Below are positions 41,180 through 53,154 of a DNA stretch of 64,000 nt, piece after piece. The position numbers and the translations under genes were made by a program. The stretch comes from Ligula intestinalis (lineage: Eukaryota > Platyhelminthes > Cestoda > Diphyllobothriidea > Diphyllobothriidae): positions 90,163,513 through 90,227,512 of the forward strand of contig JAYGXS010000002.1 of NCBI GenBank assembly GCA_036362985.1, given 5' to 3'. Under the pieces are notes generated by a model. It had not been told where the DNA came from and ran no database searches. It was given only the letters and a program-made list of their open reading frames with translations. Positions within the stretch are counted from its first letter, which is position 1; each line of letters opens with the position of its first letter.

Positions 41180-44100
41180 CACGATGCTTGATAGATCCTA
41201 ATCACCCCAAACCTCCTTCCGCTACCTTCATAAACCCCTATTACCTATGTTTTTTCTCCCTTATATACTGTCAGGCGTGGTAACATACAAATCTTACCCC
41301 GTTTATAAGGCCCTGACAGAATTTAAAATATTTGCACGAATCAGTCGAATGGGCGATGTGCTTAACAGGAATGAGTGCGTTTACAAATTTTTGCTGTCAT
41401 GTGACTTATTAGAAGTACTGCAAAGAGAACTTGTGAAACATTGACCATGCTAAGGGGGCTTCAAGAAGGAGCTATGACACCCCAATCCTCAGTCCAGCAG
41501 ACAGAATTCTCCTGTCTACTGACAAACTTATAAGTCGGGATACTAGTGTGGTTTGATAGTTCAAAAGCGTATAAAAGGTACCCAATTTAAAAGCTAAGTT
41601 GAAGGAATGGTATTACAGTAGAATGCGGTTGCGGTGGTTGGTCATTCGTCCGCCTAGTCAACATACGCTTGTCACCGGCCAGTCTCCTGACGCGCACAGT
41701 CCATTCATCCCGTTACCAACTAGGTGAGAATTTGCATCAGGGCCGCAGTCCAAGGCAGTTGCTACAATCCTCTAAACCGAATTATTCTGTCAGTGGGAAG
41801 CATTTCAGGCGATGGCTTTTGGTGCATTATAACAATGCAAAAACGTTAGATTAATTTTGATAATGCAAACCTAGAATGGCCCACTCTCTTTTATTTCTGC
41901 TTCTTAGTACTGAACAGGGACGTCTTTGTCGGATAGTTGACTTTATCTAACGCAACGTAAAGTCCATGCCGTCTATTTTTGAGACCGACCAAGCCTCGTC
42001 TTACTACGATAACTGAAGTCCATTCTCATATTTCATAGATTTATCGAGTCAGTCATTACGTTTGGGGACTAAAGGGGAAAAGTTCCAGTTTGTTATATTT
42101 CAAGCTTTTTTTGTTTTACTTTTTAGATTGAGATAATACGCAGCCTTCATTGATAAGGATTTTGTACTTCATTTTAAATCTTCCAAAAATTAAGGAGATT
42201 TTATTGCTTTTTGGGGAGTGGGAAATAGTAATGCGGGAAATCCCTGCATATTTTTCGTTTCTTGTTTATATGACATAAAAATTATATTTGCAGATGCTGA
42301 AACTCTGAAAATGCCTTCTTATACGGTACTGTAACCATGTCGTCAGCTGACTCTGGAGCACTGAGCTCTGTGGGCTAAAAAGTCAGCATTTTTGCTTGAG
42401 AATCACCCGGCAAATTAATTTAACGGATTAAAATGATAACCAAAAAGCGAACCACGTGCATTCTGCCTAACAACAATTTTCAGTCAATTTGAACACATGA
42501 AGCTAATGACTCGCGAACGGATTTTATATCGTGCCAAAGCAGCTTTTCGGGACAATCGCACTGCGTGCTTATGAAAGTCTAAAGAAGTTGCGTTGGCGGC
42601 TTGCCACCGGCTACTCAATTTTTATCATCTTTTGAGCTAATTTCATCCAAAACTACGACACACTAATTCAAACCTTTTGAATTAGCTGTTTAATGTTGCC
42701 CGAAGTAGCTGTGTCTAAAATTTGGACACAAAATCGCTAGAAAATTGTCAGAAATTGCCCCATTGAACGTTTGCTGCTTCAAAGGGATCGTTTGCAGTAC
42801 AGGCGAGGACTATGGCTTGCTGATTATGCGCCTTGGTGTAAATGTTGTCAGCCTTCATCTTACCCTGAGTTTGCAGGCTATTCACATTAATGAATAATAG
42901 AGTTAAGTAAAACAGATTTACACTTAATAGACAGCGTCATGTTTTTTTCAATAGTTTCGAGGGTATAAACGTCTCATGGGCTTTTGTTGAGTAATAATGG
43001 GAAAAAAAGTCTAGTTTTGAAGGATACTTAAAATCGTGTGCGATTTTGGAATAACTGCATTTAATTAACAAAAATACCGATTATCGGATTAAAATAAGCT
43101 TTTTAGACTACGAAAACTTATATTAGTTTTATTCTTAGAAGGGCGAGCCTAAAAGTATCCGAAAGTATAGGACAAACTGTTCTATTTCTTTGGTTAAAAG
43201 GGGTGATGCGCTGTCGGGTGTCCAAGTAACTATGGAAGACAATTCTGCTCTAAATTTAAATTTTTAGCTGTACCTTGTGCAGCTAAATGTTCCGCATTAC
43301 CATTAAAGCAAATACAATGAAAGCCATTTAAAGGTTCCAATTAATGTTTTTTCTCAAAATTTATCAATTCTTAATTTCAAGTGCTGAAACATCAATTTTA
43401 TCGATAGTCTGTGACTGTCCAAACGATTGTCTATCACAAAAAACTACACCAAACAAACAGCTTCTTCATACGTTATGATGGCTCGCAATTCGGGCTGGTC
43501 ATCGTCTGTCGTACGAACTAATTGGTTTTTATTTTCTTCAATAGGCCAATAAAACAGCTGTAGTTATGAAGTCATGAATACCCCCAACGCCTTCTTGCCA
43601 TCAACGGTCACTCAGCTCGGAAATGAGCTGCTTCATTTTGCCAACAACCACCGTATGGCGTGTCCCTAAAGGGTACTTAATGCGATATCTTTCAGCCGGT
43701 CCGGTCTGCGCTGCATATGAGGGTTATCAGCAGTTAGTTACTGCTGACAGCACAGTATCATTGGGCTGCTGGCACATGAAAAAGCTGCCAGCCAATTCTA
43801 CCTCACACACTTCAATATAATAAAGGGTTTGGAAGTAGGCATTTGTTTCAAGGATTATGAAAAACTTCAATTGCTGTATTTTTTGCTCAGGTCAGCCATG
43901 TGTTTCACCTCTTCCATATGTAATTATCAATTAAGGGTGATTGAAGACTTACACGAGGTTTCCAGATTCTTGGGAAAATGGCGACCAATTTGGCAATTGC
44001 GAGTGAGGCCTCAACATGAAAGTTACAGACTTCTTTGTATAGAAGTCTAACCCAATGAGTACCATCCGTCAAAACTTTCACTGTGACTCTATTTTGCTGC

Positions 44101-45800
44101 CTAAACATAAAAGGCTGAATGCCTTTTCACATAATATTGCCAACTTAAACCCTACGTATTTTTTTTTCCAGCCGAATTGCATTTAGGCTCTAAAATACAA
44201 GTGGTGTGCCTTTTAAACAAGATTTGGTAATAATTAAATTTGAACGATTTCTTTTCAATCTTGTTCACTGATTTTTCTCCCGCCGTGAAAAGTTTTGGTT
44301 TGCCGCAGGTGTAAGAAGTTGGCATGCCCTTTTAAAAGACTAACTTTTTTCCTGTGGCATCAAATTCGTTTACCATATAGCTGCAAAGCATTTTATTAGT
44401 CTGGGTATTCTGTCAATAGTTGATTCTCCTCCAATCACAGCTTAGCCCCATCTTGTGCGGTGGGTGTCGGCACTCATAGAAGATAGATATATCGAAACAG
44501 TTGTGATTATTCCTTCCGAAAAGCAAGTTATTTCATCGCAGGGTAATTAGAAATATCTTATCATAGGGGTGCTAGTCAGCAAAAAAACCTGTGGTTATAT
44601 CTTGAGTTTCCATCCTCAAATTGCGGGTTGAGTGATAAGAGGCAATCTAATAAACAAAATGTTTCTTGTTGTCTGCGCGTGGGCAGCGCTTTGTCAGTTT
44701 TTTATCATAACGTTTCTGACATTTATCTACATTCGGAGCGCACATACTTTGTAAGAGCGTTTGCACTACCCATGCACTATTTACATGGAGTAATAATTGA
44801 TACCTCATCATATAATCTGATTTATATGCAACAGTTTTCCTTCTTTGCAAGCAGAATCAAGCAACCGGCGGCTATCAGACAATACGTTCACTTATTAGGC
44901 CTAAGCCTGTTAAAATGCTAAGTTTGGATAATATTCGCTGCCAAATTCAACAGTTTTAAGGAAAGACTTTGGTGCAAAATATCTAAATAAATAAGAGAAA
45001 TAGAGTTCTTTGTACAACAGCATTTCCGTTTTGATTCATGTTTGTACGTATTTGTTTGCACAGAATAATTTGATAACGTCTAAGTCGGCCATTAAACGTC
45101 ACCCTTGTAGGATTCATTTGTAGAGGAGACTGATATTTGTCTAGAGCAACGTGATCATTTCTCCTGATGATCTGACAACAGTTTACCGTAGCCAGTTTCT
45201 ACGGGGTGTTTTGATGTGGATATTTAACAGAAAAAAGTTATGGTATTAGCTAAACACAGGGTTCTTTTTTTAATGTTTCCAATGCTTCAAATTCTTTCAT
45301 TCTTTCATTTTTAATAAATATTAACAGAAATTGCGTAAGTAGTCCCAATATCTCAGAGATTTGGCTTCGTTCTGCATGCGTTTCATCTCTAAGAATACAG
45401 CTTCTGGAAAAAACATCGTGCAAACTTAAATTGGGATGAATGATGGGCTGTAAAATCTCCAAACGTGTCCCCCAGTGTAAACTAGAAAACTAGTGTTCAT
45501 TCACTTGAACTAACATGTTGGACATTACGATGATGTAACCTCATATAATTATGACGTTGCATTTTAAATTTCCTTTGAGCTGATTAGTTAATGTCTCATA
45601 ACTCTTGGTTATTGTTTAAAAGCTTGCGGCCCGGGCCTTTTATGGCAGTAGAATAGGACAGGCTTTGAAAGGACTCAGCCTTGAAGTATCTAATTTTCCC
45701 GTGAGTTGTTTTCAACGCCGACACTTCCTGCCTGTGTTTGCGATAGTTAAAAGTTTTGGCGAGACCTTTTTTATTCTCAAGTGCTTACTTCTTTCTATTT
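41180..45800. other. No gene seen
   Basis: Mostly AT-rich. A perfect short palindrome with 10-nt arms (CTAATTCAAA) lies at 42663-42685. Several short open frames show no family signal. Confidence 0.35.
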
Positions 45801-45804
45801 TTAG

Positions 45805-46175
45805 TCAATACTCAGTATTTTGACAGGTCAGGCTACGCGAGACTAGCAAGCACGCAGTTTGCAAGGAATCATTGCTCAAATCCTCCCAGAAAACGACTCT
45901 ATCCAAAAAAGCGCAGCGCTTGTTCAGCTTACCCCATTCTTTCTTCCAGCAGCTCCACTGCCCTGGTCTCCTCTGTCCCACAGTCACAAGTTGCCTTGAC
46001 AAACACTTTTCTTTCCTCGTCCTCTGTACCAAAGCCACCTGTCAAGATATTCCAGCAGTCTCAGTCTTCCATTTGTAGTGTGCAGTTATTGAATGCTCCA
46101 AACCCGCGAAATTTAAGTCGGCCGGATTGTGGACACATTAACTCCAACCAAGAATCCGCACCGTTTTACCACTAA
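45805..46175 (+). CDS. Candidate alternative terminal exon of the TTLL gene
   Basis: The acceptor TTCTATTTTTAG is followed by a frame open for 123 codons: NTQYFDRSGYARLASTQF, a basic patch PPRKRLYPKKRS, and a Ser/Pro-rich tail ending ESAPFYH. It needs two bases to complete its first codon, exactly what the phase-1 donor at 35658 supplies. AATAAA at 46297-46302 gives a poly(A) signal 120 nt after the stop. The joined protein would be 1014 aa. It could also be the last exon of another plus-strand gene. No family match was recognised. Confidence 0.4.
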
Positions 46176-46296
46176 AAGTCTTCCATTTTCACACACAGAA
46201 ATCATACACTCCAAAAACTAGCCGTCAGGACAGACAGTTCCTCTTTTGTCTCAATTTGATGGCTCTGAATCCCACTGAACGGACAATATTTTTAAA

Positions 46297-46302
46297 AATA
46301 AA
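46297..46302 (+). terminator. AATAAA poly(A) signal after the candidate exon at 45805
   Basis: Canonical AATAAA 121 nt after the TAA at 46173-46175, in an A-rich run. Confidence 0.4.
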
Positions 46303-46309
46303 AAAATTC

Positions 46310-47395
46310 ACTCAGTTCATGCGCCTGCATGACTGCGCAGCCCATGCTCAGTTAATTGTATACTTTTTGATTTCCTTTTACACCTACCGGAGGTAGCGTA
46401 CCCAGTTGATGCCTTGCGTAATTTTACTGCATTATCTGGTAACATATGACTGTGTTTAAATGCTCAAAGTTTTTTCCGTCAGTGGATATGCATGTCCAGC
46501 GCAGTTTTAGATCTCTTTTTGCATCCTGTTCCAATGCAGGTATGTTGAATCATCCAGTTTATCTGCCATCTAAAGCAGTTAGACCAAAATAATGTGTTAG
46601 TGTTAAGGTGTTTCATTTGAGAAAAGGTTTGCTCCATAAAAGTTCTGAGAACTGCTAATCCGAAGCCCGTTCACACTCGACCGCATATATGAGATCTACT
46701 TAATAAACTCATTTTTTCTTTGCTATTCCTCTTTTATTATAGAATTAAATACGACATTACTATAGTTTTGTAACAGCAGAACAAATAAGTTTCATCAACG
46801 GACTAAGCATTGCTCCAATTAGGGCATAAAGTCTTTCGAGTAAGGGCGCAAGGCTCTAGTATGGAACACAATGATAGAATTTACTAAAATAAGCATAGAG
46901 AATAGAGGCAGCATATCTTTTTTCCCGAATGCCTATCCAATTTTCCACAGCGGTTAGAAATTTAGTGATACAGAAGCAGTTCGCATGAGAGGCGTGTTCT
47001 GTTTTGTCTATATAAAGTACATTTTGAAGTTTCTTTTCTTATCTGAAATGTTTCCATAATATTGCATCGAACAATATATCAAGGCGCGCTTCAAATTGCG
47101 GTTTAAATTTCTCGTCCTTCGTGGGAAATATTATTTTCGGGATTTCGGTTCACCTAGCCCTCTGGTGGACTTTCATTGTTAGCTATTGGATTCACTTTCG
47201 CAATAAATCCAGCCTCAGAAGACATGACAGGACATTAGTCAAAACGAGCATCATCTCCGTCACTGCCTTCTGTCAACAATTTTCCAGGATTCCAGCTCTC
47301 TGCAAACGGTTGAGTCATTTCAATAACCGATTTCATACAGTTGAACGCTTTATACATGTTGCATAGAGCTTTAATATCGTTTATCGTCAGTCTGA
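46310..47395. other. No gene seen
   Basis: AT-rich spacer upstream of the LINE; nothing supported. Confidence 0.35.
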
Positions 47396-48140
47396 TCTAT
47401 TATGGGAGGCAAAAATAAACGTGTAGATCAGCTTGTAAAAGTAGCGGCGCGAGAGGGACTCGAACCCAAAACCTGTAGTTCGTCGGTATCAGTCGTTACC
47501 ACCACACCATCTGCGTCGACTGTAGGCTCTAAGTTATATTCGTTTAAAAGCCCTAGTCGTAATTTCGAGGGCAGAAGTCGCAAGATTGATGTGACGAAAT
47601 CACCTCCCGCTAAAAGTCTTTTGAGTTCAGTAGACTCAATTTACGAACACCAAGTTGAGCGTCTAATTAACTCCACCACGAGGGCACAGGATGACAGTAA
47701 TCAAAATCGGTTATTAACAGTCAAAAAACAATCCACTTTACTATTTGATTCATTAACGGTCTGCTGTGAAAAAATGGTGACAGAAAAAAATTGAAACTAT
47801 GCGCGATACAGCTTTGGAAGACGGGAAGGAATGTTCGCAAGTGCCTGCATTCGAAATCCCGACATCATCGCAATAAGGAAAAAAGTCACGCCACCGCCCG
47901 GATTCGAACCCTGGACCCCCCGCGTGGATGTCGAGCGCTTACCTCTCTTCGCCATCATGGGATGCTGCAAAGGTTTCCAAATTCCCTTACTAACTGCAGA
48001 AACTCGATCTAGAAGTTCTTTGAAATCTCCTCCTGCCAAGCGAACTAAAAGTCGTAAAAGTTTAAGGGATGGAGCTCATGAAGATGAAGCCTCCGTATCA
48101 TATTTTACCCTTTTGAAAAAAATTATCAAACCTTGAGAAG

Positions 48141-49025
48141 GTGGTTAATAGTCTTAGAGAGGAGATGGAGGAGCTGAAATTTTTTTCTCGATTTCTCCCT
48201 CGTGAGGAGAAACCGGTGATGCGTGAACTTGAGCAGGGAAACCTAACGTACGAAGAAGCAACATCCCTCGCCGAAGTGTCTACGCACAAAAATGATCCGG
48301 CAGCCAAGGTGCTTGACGGAGTTGGTAGTCTGTCATGGACAGGGGAAATGGTAAACTCACTGGCTTCCCAGAGAACGAAGAAGCGCTCTCGGGCTCCCAA
48401 AAAAGGCCAACCAAGCCCAAGTGCTAATATAAGTTGGCTAAGCTTGAGCACGAACCAAACAAAAAGGGCGACTTCGCAGGCGAAAATGAACAGGAGCGCT
48501 GAAACTCGAAATGAATCTGTCCTAACAAACCCTAGAGAAGCAGAAGGGGACGACAGTCGGAAGGTAACTACCACTCGTATAAACTGCATAGTCATAAAGG
48601 GCATGACAGAAGGTACTGCCGATACCCAGAAATCAAGATAAGAAGAGGACAGGAAGTTATTTAAAGAATATCTGAAATTCCTCCTAAAGGGTGAGGAGAA
48701 AGTCGAAGTTCTAAAGGCATTCCGAATGGGCCGTATAACAGAATCAAAAGATGAACAACGCCAACCAAGACCGTTGAAGGCTGTTCTGAAGAGTGAGGCT
48801 GAGGTCCAGCTATTGTTAAACAGGAAACCAATACTTAGATACTCACACCCGACGGTTTTTTTTCAGCGGGATCTTTCCCCCGTGGAGCGGGAGAAATGGA
48901 GATTGCTAAAAGTAAAACTCCACAGGACATGCGAACTCGGCGGGAGCAATTGTCGAATTCTGAACGGGGAAATCGTCCATGTCCCGAAGTCACTCCTCTG
49001 GAGAAAGCCGAAAACACTTACAGCC
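48141..49025 (+). pseudogene. LINE ORF1-like protein remnant (RRM-like C-terminus)
   Basis: 48141-48641 encodes SLREEMEELKFFSRFLPREE, a Lys/Arg-rich linker and NCIVIKGM. After one stop, 48645-49025 encodes EEDRKLFKEYLKFLLKG, VLKAFRMGRI, RPLKAVLKSEAEVQLLLNRK, VFFQRDLSPVEREK and CRILNGEIV. The order of a beta strand, a KAFRxG block, RPLKV-L, and an FF-x-DLSP-E helix is that of the RNA-binding ORF1 of CR1/L2-type LINEs. ORF1 protein coats the LINE RNA. Confidence 0.7.
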
Positions 49026-49918
49026 TAGTCGGGATGGACAACAGTCCGTCTCCATCAGCACCGACAGTTCTCTGCTTGCAATCTCACGCAAGAGGCAACC
49101 ACCTGCATAAAGTGGGGGCTAAGTCTAAATTGAGCTTTCTTTACACTAATGCCCAAAATCTTCCCTCAATAATTGATGAACTCAAGGCAGTACTTTCGGA
49201 GCGGAAACCTGATGTAGTTGCCATAACGGAAACATGGCTAAAAACCGAAATCACAGATTCGGAGATTTCGATTCCAGCAAACCAGCTTTTCCGCAAAGAC
49301 CGCCAACACCGACAAGGAGGTGGGGTTGTCGTGTATGTCAGAAATGAAATCTCTGTTGTAGAAAGAGAACACACAGTAGCCCTGGAGTATGAGTCCGTCT
49401 GGTTAAAGATCAAGAAGGCGAATTCACAGAACCTTGAATTCCTGGCCGTTTACGGGCCACCAAACATTTTGAGTGGAGCCGACGACTCGCTCCTTGGTCT
49501 GGTGAAAAAAGCTGCTAGCCACCAGGAGGTTCTCATCATTGGTGACTTCAACGCCCCTGCAATTGAATGGAACAGCCTGACAGTTGAGGCGGCGTCAACT
49601 TCCTTTAGTTCCAACTTAATGGACCTCATGCTTGATCTATCTCTAGTTCAGAACGTTAAGGACATAACCAGATTTCGAGAAAACCAGCAGGCTACTTTTT
49701 GGGATTTCATTTTCACGAAGGATGACGTGCATTCAAGTGCTCCGCTCGGTAAGAGTGATGATACGACGCTTATGTGGGATAACTCACTCCATACTCAACG
49801 GCTGAAGAAAACGAAGGACCAGCCAAACATATGGAAGGCAGATCTCACTTCAATGAAGAGTGCACTATCGTCTGTGAATTGGGACTGCCTGCTCAAGGGG
49901 GATCCGGAGGAGGATTAA
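48896..49918 (+). pseudogene. LINE ORF2, apurinic endonuclease domain
   Basis: Open for 340 codons. EN motifs: SFLYTNAQNLPSIIDELKAV, PDVVAITETWLKTEITDSEI (catalytic E of TETW), QGGGVVVYVRNEISVVER, LAVYGPPN, LIIGDFNAPAIEW (G-D-F-N) and ITRFRENQQATFWDFIFT. The final S-D-H block reads GKSDDTTL, so the catalytic histidine of SDH is replaced by Asp. The frame ends at 49916 just before the RT linker. Confidence 0.88.
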
Positions 49919-50394
49919 AGATCACTCAAGAGGGTTGCATTAGATCTGATTAAGCGCTTTTGTCCGGTGAAGGTACAAAAGACGACTAGTCGTCCTGCCT
50001 GGTTGAGGAGAGACCTTAACAGGCAACTGAAGAAGAAAAATAGAAAAATGGAAGTTATTCAGAAAAACTGGGTCGCCAGTACACCTCGAGGAATTCCGGC
50101 GCCAAGGAAATGCAGTAAAAAAATCAATTCGCCAGGCCAGGAAAAACTATGAATCAAGAATCCTCCAACAGGCCGTAGAAAAGCCCAAAATTCTGTTCCG
50201 CTATATTAACAGTAGATTAAAAACAAAGATCCTGTCGCAGTACTTAAGAATGATGATGGCGGAGAAGTCGTTGAGAATGACGAGAAAGCCGAGTACTGTA
50301 GCTGGTTCTTTGCCTCGGTATTCACTAGGGAAACTGAGCTTCATTTTGATAATGCCAACAGTGCTGTTGCAAACGCCGGTCCAGCACTTTATTC

Positions 50395-51928
50395 TCTACT
50401 ATTTCCAACATCTGTAATTGAGAGGGAGCTGCAGAGTCTCAAAGAAGCAAAGTCATCCGGTCCAGACAATATACCAGCCAAGTTCTTGAAAGGATTGGCA
50501 AGCGAACTCTCTGGGCCCCTAGCACACATCTTTCGTTCTTCATTTGAACTAGGAAAACTGCCATCTGAATGGAAAATGGCAAATATTTACCCGATATACA
50601 AGGGCGGAACCCAAACGAAGGTCAACAATTACCGGCCCGTCAGCCTAACTTGCATTTGCTGTAAGGTGATGGAAACGATAATTCAGAAGACGACAATGGA
50701 GTTCTTGGAGGAGAACAACCTACTTTCAGGGCTCCAACACGGCTTCAGAAAGAACCATTATTGCCTTTCCAGCCTTCTACTCTCCACTGAGCAGTGGACT
50801 CGCGCACTAGATGAAGATGTTAAGGTTGACGTCATCTATACGAACTTCAAGAAGGCATTCGACAGCATCCCACATAAGCGTCTAATGTATAAATAGTCAG
50901 AAATTGGCATGAGAGGAAACCTGCTGGCATGGATCACAGATTTTCTCACAGGGCGATCGCAAACTGTGTGCATCGGTGACTCAAAGTCAAACCCTACATC
51001 TGTTCTAAGTGGCATCCCCCAAGGCTCTGTCTTAGGGCCCCTGCTCTTCCTCATCTATATCAACGACTGTGTCAACGACTTGGGTTGCAGCGCTATCATG
51101 TTTGCCAACGACGTCAAACTCTGGAGAGCCATCAGGTCTGACGCCGATAGGAAAGCGCTTCAAGAGAGTCTAAATCGACTTAGCTGCTGGTCTGCTCGTT
51201 GGCTTTTAAACTTCAACGTCAGTAAATGTGTTGTTTTAAGACTCCGTACCAGAAGGACTGATGAGGAGAACGATTCCTTCCAATACCTCCTCGATGGGCA
51301 CCCGCTTTAAAATGTGAACGAACAAAAGGATCACGGTGTTCGCATAAATTCCTCACTAAAACCATCTACTCAGTGTGTAAAGGCAGCTAAACGCGCGACA
51401 CAGGTGCTGTTTGCGATTAGGCGGGGATTCGTCAAAATTGACAAGGAGCTCTTCAGAAAAACCTACGGAGCGTTTGTTCGGTCCCACTTGGAGTATGCTG
51501 TCCAGGCCTGGCGTCCGTGGTTCAAGAAGGATTACCTGCACCTGGAGCGAGTGCAGGCGAGGGCTACGAAGATGGTCATTAATCTTGCTCATCTGCCTTA
51601 TGAAGGCAGACTGACCGAACTTGATCTTTTCCCTCTCAATTATAGGCAACTCCGCGGGGACCTCATACAAACCTACCGTATTGTTAGAGGCCAAGACTGC
51701 GCCCTAGAATTTGATGATTTCTTCGAATTGGCTCGGACTGACCATCTGCGAGGTCATCCTTTTAAACTACAGAGGAAACCGGCCCGTATCGACGTTCGAC
51801 GAAACGCCTTCTCTCAGAGGGTCATTGGAGCGTGGAACGGACTCCCGGAAGATGTGGTCCTCTCAGATACTGTTGAAATTTTCAAACACAAATTTGATTC
51901 TCATTTGCTGAGAAACTGTGGCAGATAA
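50395..51928 (+). pseudogene. LINE ORF2, reverse transcriptase and C-terminal domain
   Basis: Reads AKSSGPDNIPAKFLKGLA, PSEWKMANIYPIYKGG, YRPVSLTCICCKVMETII, QHGFRKNHYCLSSLL, then KVDVIYTNFKKAFDSIPH, GIPQGSVLGPLLFLIYIN and MFANDVKLW. The two catalytic sites are altered (LDF to TNF; ADD to AND), so the enzyme would be inactive. Stops at 50896 and 51308 split it. 51314-51928 is the C-terminal conserved domain (GAFVRSHLEYAVQAW, LPYEGRLTELDLFPLNYRQL). Confidence 0.9.
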
Positions 51929-52071
51929 AATGAACAAAGTGTCAGTAGCAGCACCTTGCAACTGGCTCACACTTATCGCTGATGTTAAGCCTACGTTTGT
52001 ACATTTGTATTATGTACTATTGTTACGGTGGTCCTATTGACGGCGCCAAAGATGTGCTTTACAAATAAACC

Positions 52072-52090
52072 TTATTATTATTATTATTAT
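52072..52090 (+). repeat. (TTA)n tail of the LINE
   Basis: Six TTA units after AATAAACC mark the LINE 3' end. Confidence 0.85.
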
Positions 52091-52369
52091 GCGATTTTGG
52101 TTATGAATAGGGAGCTCAAGGGCGAAAGCCTTCTTCACTTAATAAAGTGACTTAAAGTGACTTAAACATACTGAAAGGATTGACCCATGTCTGCGTATTC
52201 GAGCTATGAGCAACCTCTGAAAACAATGCCATTCTTTGGAATGATAGCGATTGCTCTAATACCCGTTGATGTACGTTCATCAGACCGGTAACGGAACTCA
52301 TCTGCTCTGTTCTGCCTTGTACCTCAACAGAGGCCCTGACAGCCATAACAATTAGTTATAGGCAGATAT

Positions 52370-52540
52370 TATTGCCGGCAAAGACAAGGGAGACTAGAAT
52401 GACCATTTCTGGCTTATTTGCCGTCGTCAGTCAGTCGCAGCCGCACCCAAGTGGAACCCTACCGGTGCTTCAAACTCGAGGTCGTTTTGACCTGAGTCAG
52501 ATGCCCCAACCATTGAGGCACGAGCTCGTTGTCTCGCTGC
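52370..52540 (-). mobile_element. tRNA-derived SINE (family S), minus strand
   Basis: Reads GTGCCTCAATGGTTGGGGC (A box), CCTCGAGTTTGAAGCACC (weak B box), then GACTGACTGACGACGGCAAAT, CCAGAAATGGTC and TAGTCTCCCTTGTCTTTGCCGG. It is the closest relative of the copy at 32.7 kb. Confidence 0.8.
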
Positions 52541-53006
52541 CTTATTTCAGAAGATATTGACACCTGACTGGGAATGGAACTCAAATGTTCCGCTCAGCCT
52601 TGGGCTCCGACCGGACAGTCAAGCTAGGTCCGAGTTTGCCAATTTCCACTCTTCTCTGATCTTGGTTAATTCAAATAAGCTAATTTGTGGGTCCAACTAC
52701 ACACTTTTTGTCAATCCTGATTCTTCCGTAAGGACTAGTTGTCGGGACGTGGAAAGTTTATCCTGCATCCCTCGTGCGCCACTCCGCTTTTCTGCCTCCC
52801 ACATGGCAAAGTAGTTGCGACGCAAAGTTATTATACCTCAGACAACAAAAATTTTGGTTTTTGCGAAGTATCACCCAGCGGGTTGAGTAAATAAGATGCT
52901 CGGTGCTCCTGAACTAGCATCATGCATCAATTTCTCCGTCCTTCGAATTACCAGAGAATCTCGTTGCTGTTTGATTCATCTCCTATTGCCTGTGTCCGCT
53001 TTGCAG

Positions 53007-53114
53007 TCTTTGGTAGACACTCTTGTTTCTAACAACGTCAACGGCTTCATCGCATTCAAGGAAGATGAGCTCAGACACTTCCACGAAATATGTGCAGAGA
53101 AACAAGGACGATAG
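53007..53114 (+). CDS. Candidate terminal coding exon, unassigned gene
   Basis: A strong acceptor (TGTGTCCGCTTTGCAG) is followed by SLVDTLVSNNVNGFIAFKED and ELRHFHEICAEKQGR, then TAG. AATAAA at 53144-53149 follows 30 nt later. Composition and helix-like pattern look like real protein, but I do not recognise the family and found no upstream exon. It could be the end of a plus-strand gene or a processed fragment. Confidence 0.35.
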   Translation, partial: SLVDTLVSNNVNGFIAFKEDELRHFHEICAEKQGR

Positions 53115-53143
53115 ACTTCCGGTTAATGCCATACTTACCTGCG

Positions 53144-53149
53144 AATAAA
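53144..53149 (+). terminator. AATAAA poly(A) signal after the 53-kb exon
   Basis: Canonical hexamer 30 nt after the stop at 53114. Confidence 0.4.
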
Positions 53150-53154
53150 GTTAG

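Larger units (their letters stand above)
47400..52090 (+). mobile_element. CR1-like LINE, near full length, decayed
   Basis: A non-LTR retrotransposon with a two-ORF layout. ORF1 remnants are at 47400-49025, the AP endonuclease at 49100-49760, and the reverse transcriptase with C-terminal domain at 50400-51928. A 3' UTR with AATAAA at 52063 precedes a (TTA)n tail at 52072-52090 instead of poly(A), as in CR1-type elements. ORF2 is broken by a stop at 49916, stops near 50152, 50896 and 51308, and several frame changes. Homologous to the fragments at 55.9 and 60.8 kb. Confidence 0.88.

Noticed and set aside
47437..47520. tRNA gene on the minus strand
   Set aside because: A and B boxes are present but the 5' and 3' ends cannot form an acceptor stem.
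47885..47965. tRNA gene on the minus strand
   Set aside because: The B box is perfect, but the acceptor arm and T stem do not pair, so this is tRNA-derived sequence and not a gene.
48098..48604. 168-codon minus-strand open frame
   Set aside because: Antisense shadow of the LINE ORF1-like sequence at 48141-48641.
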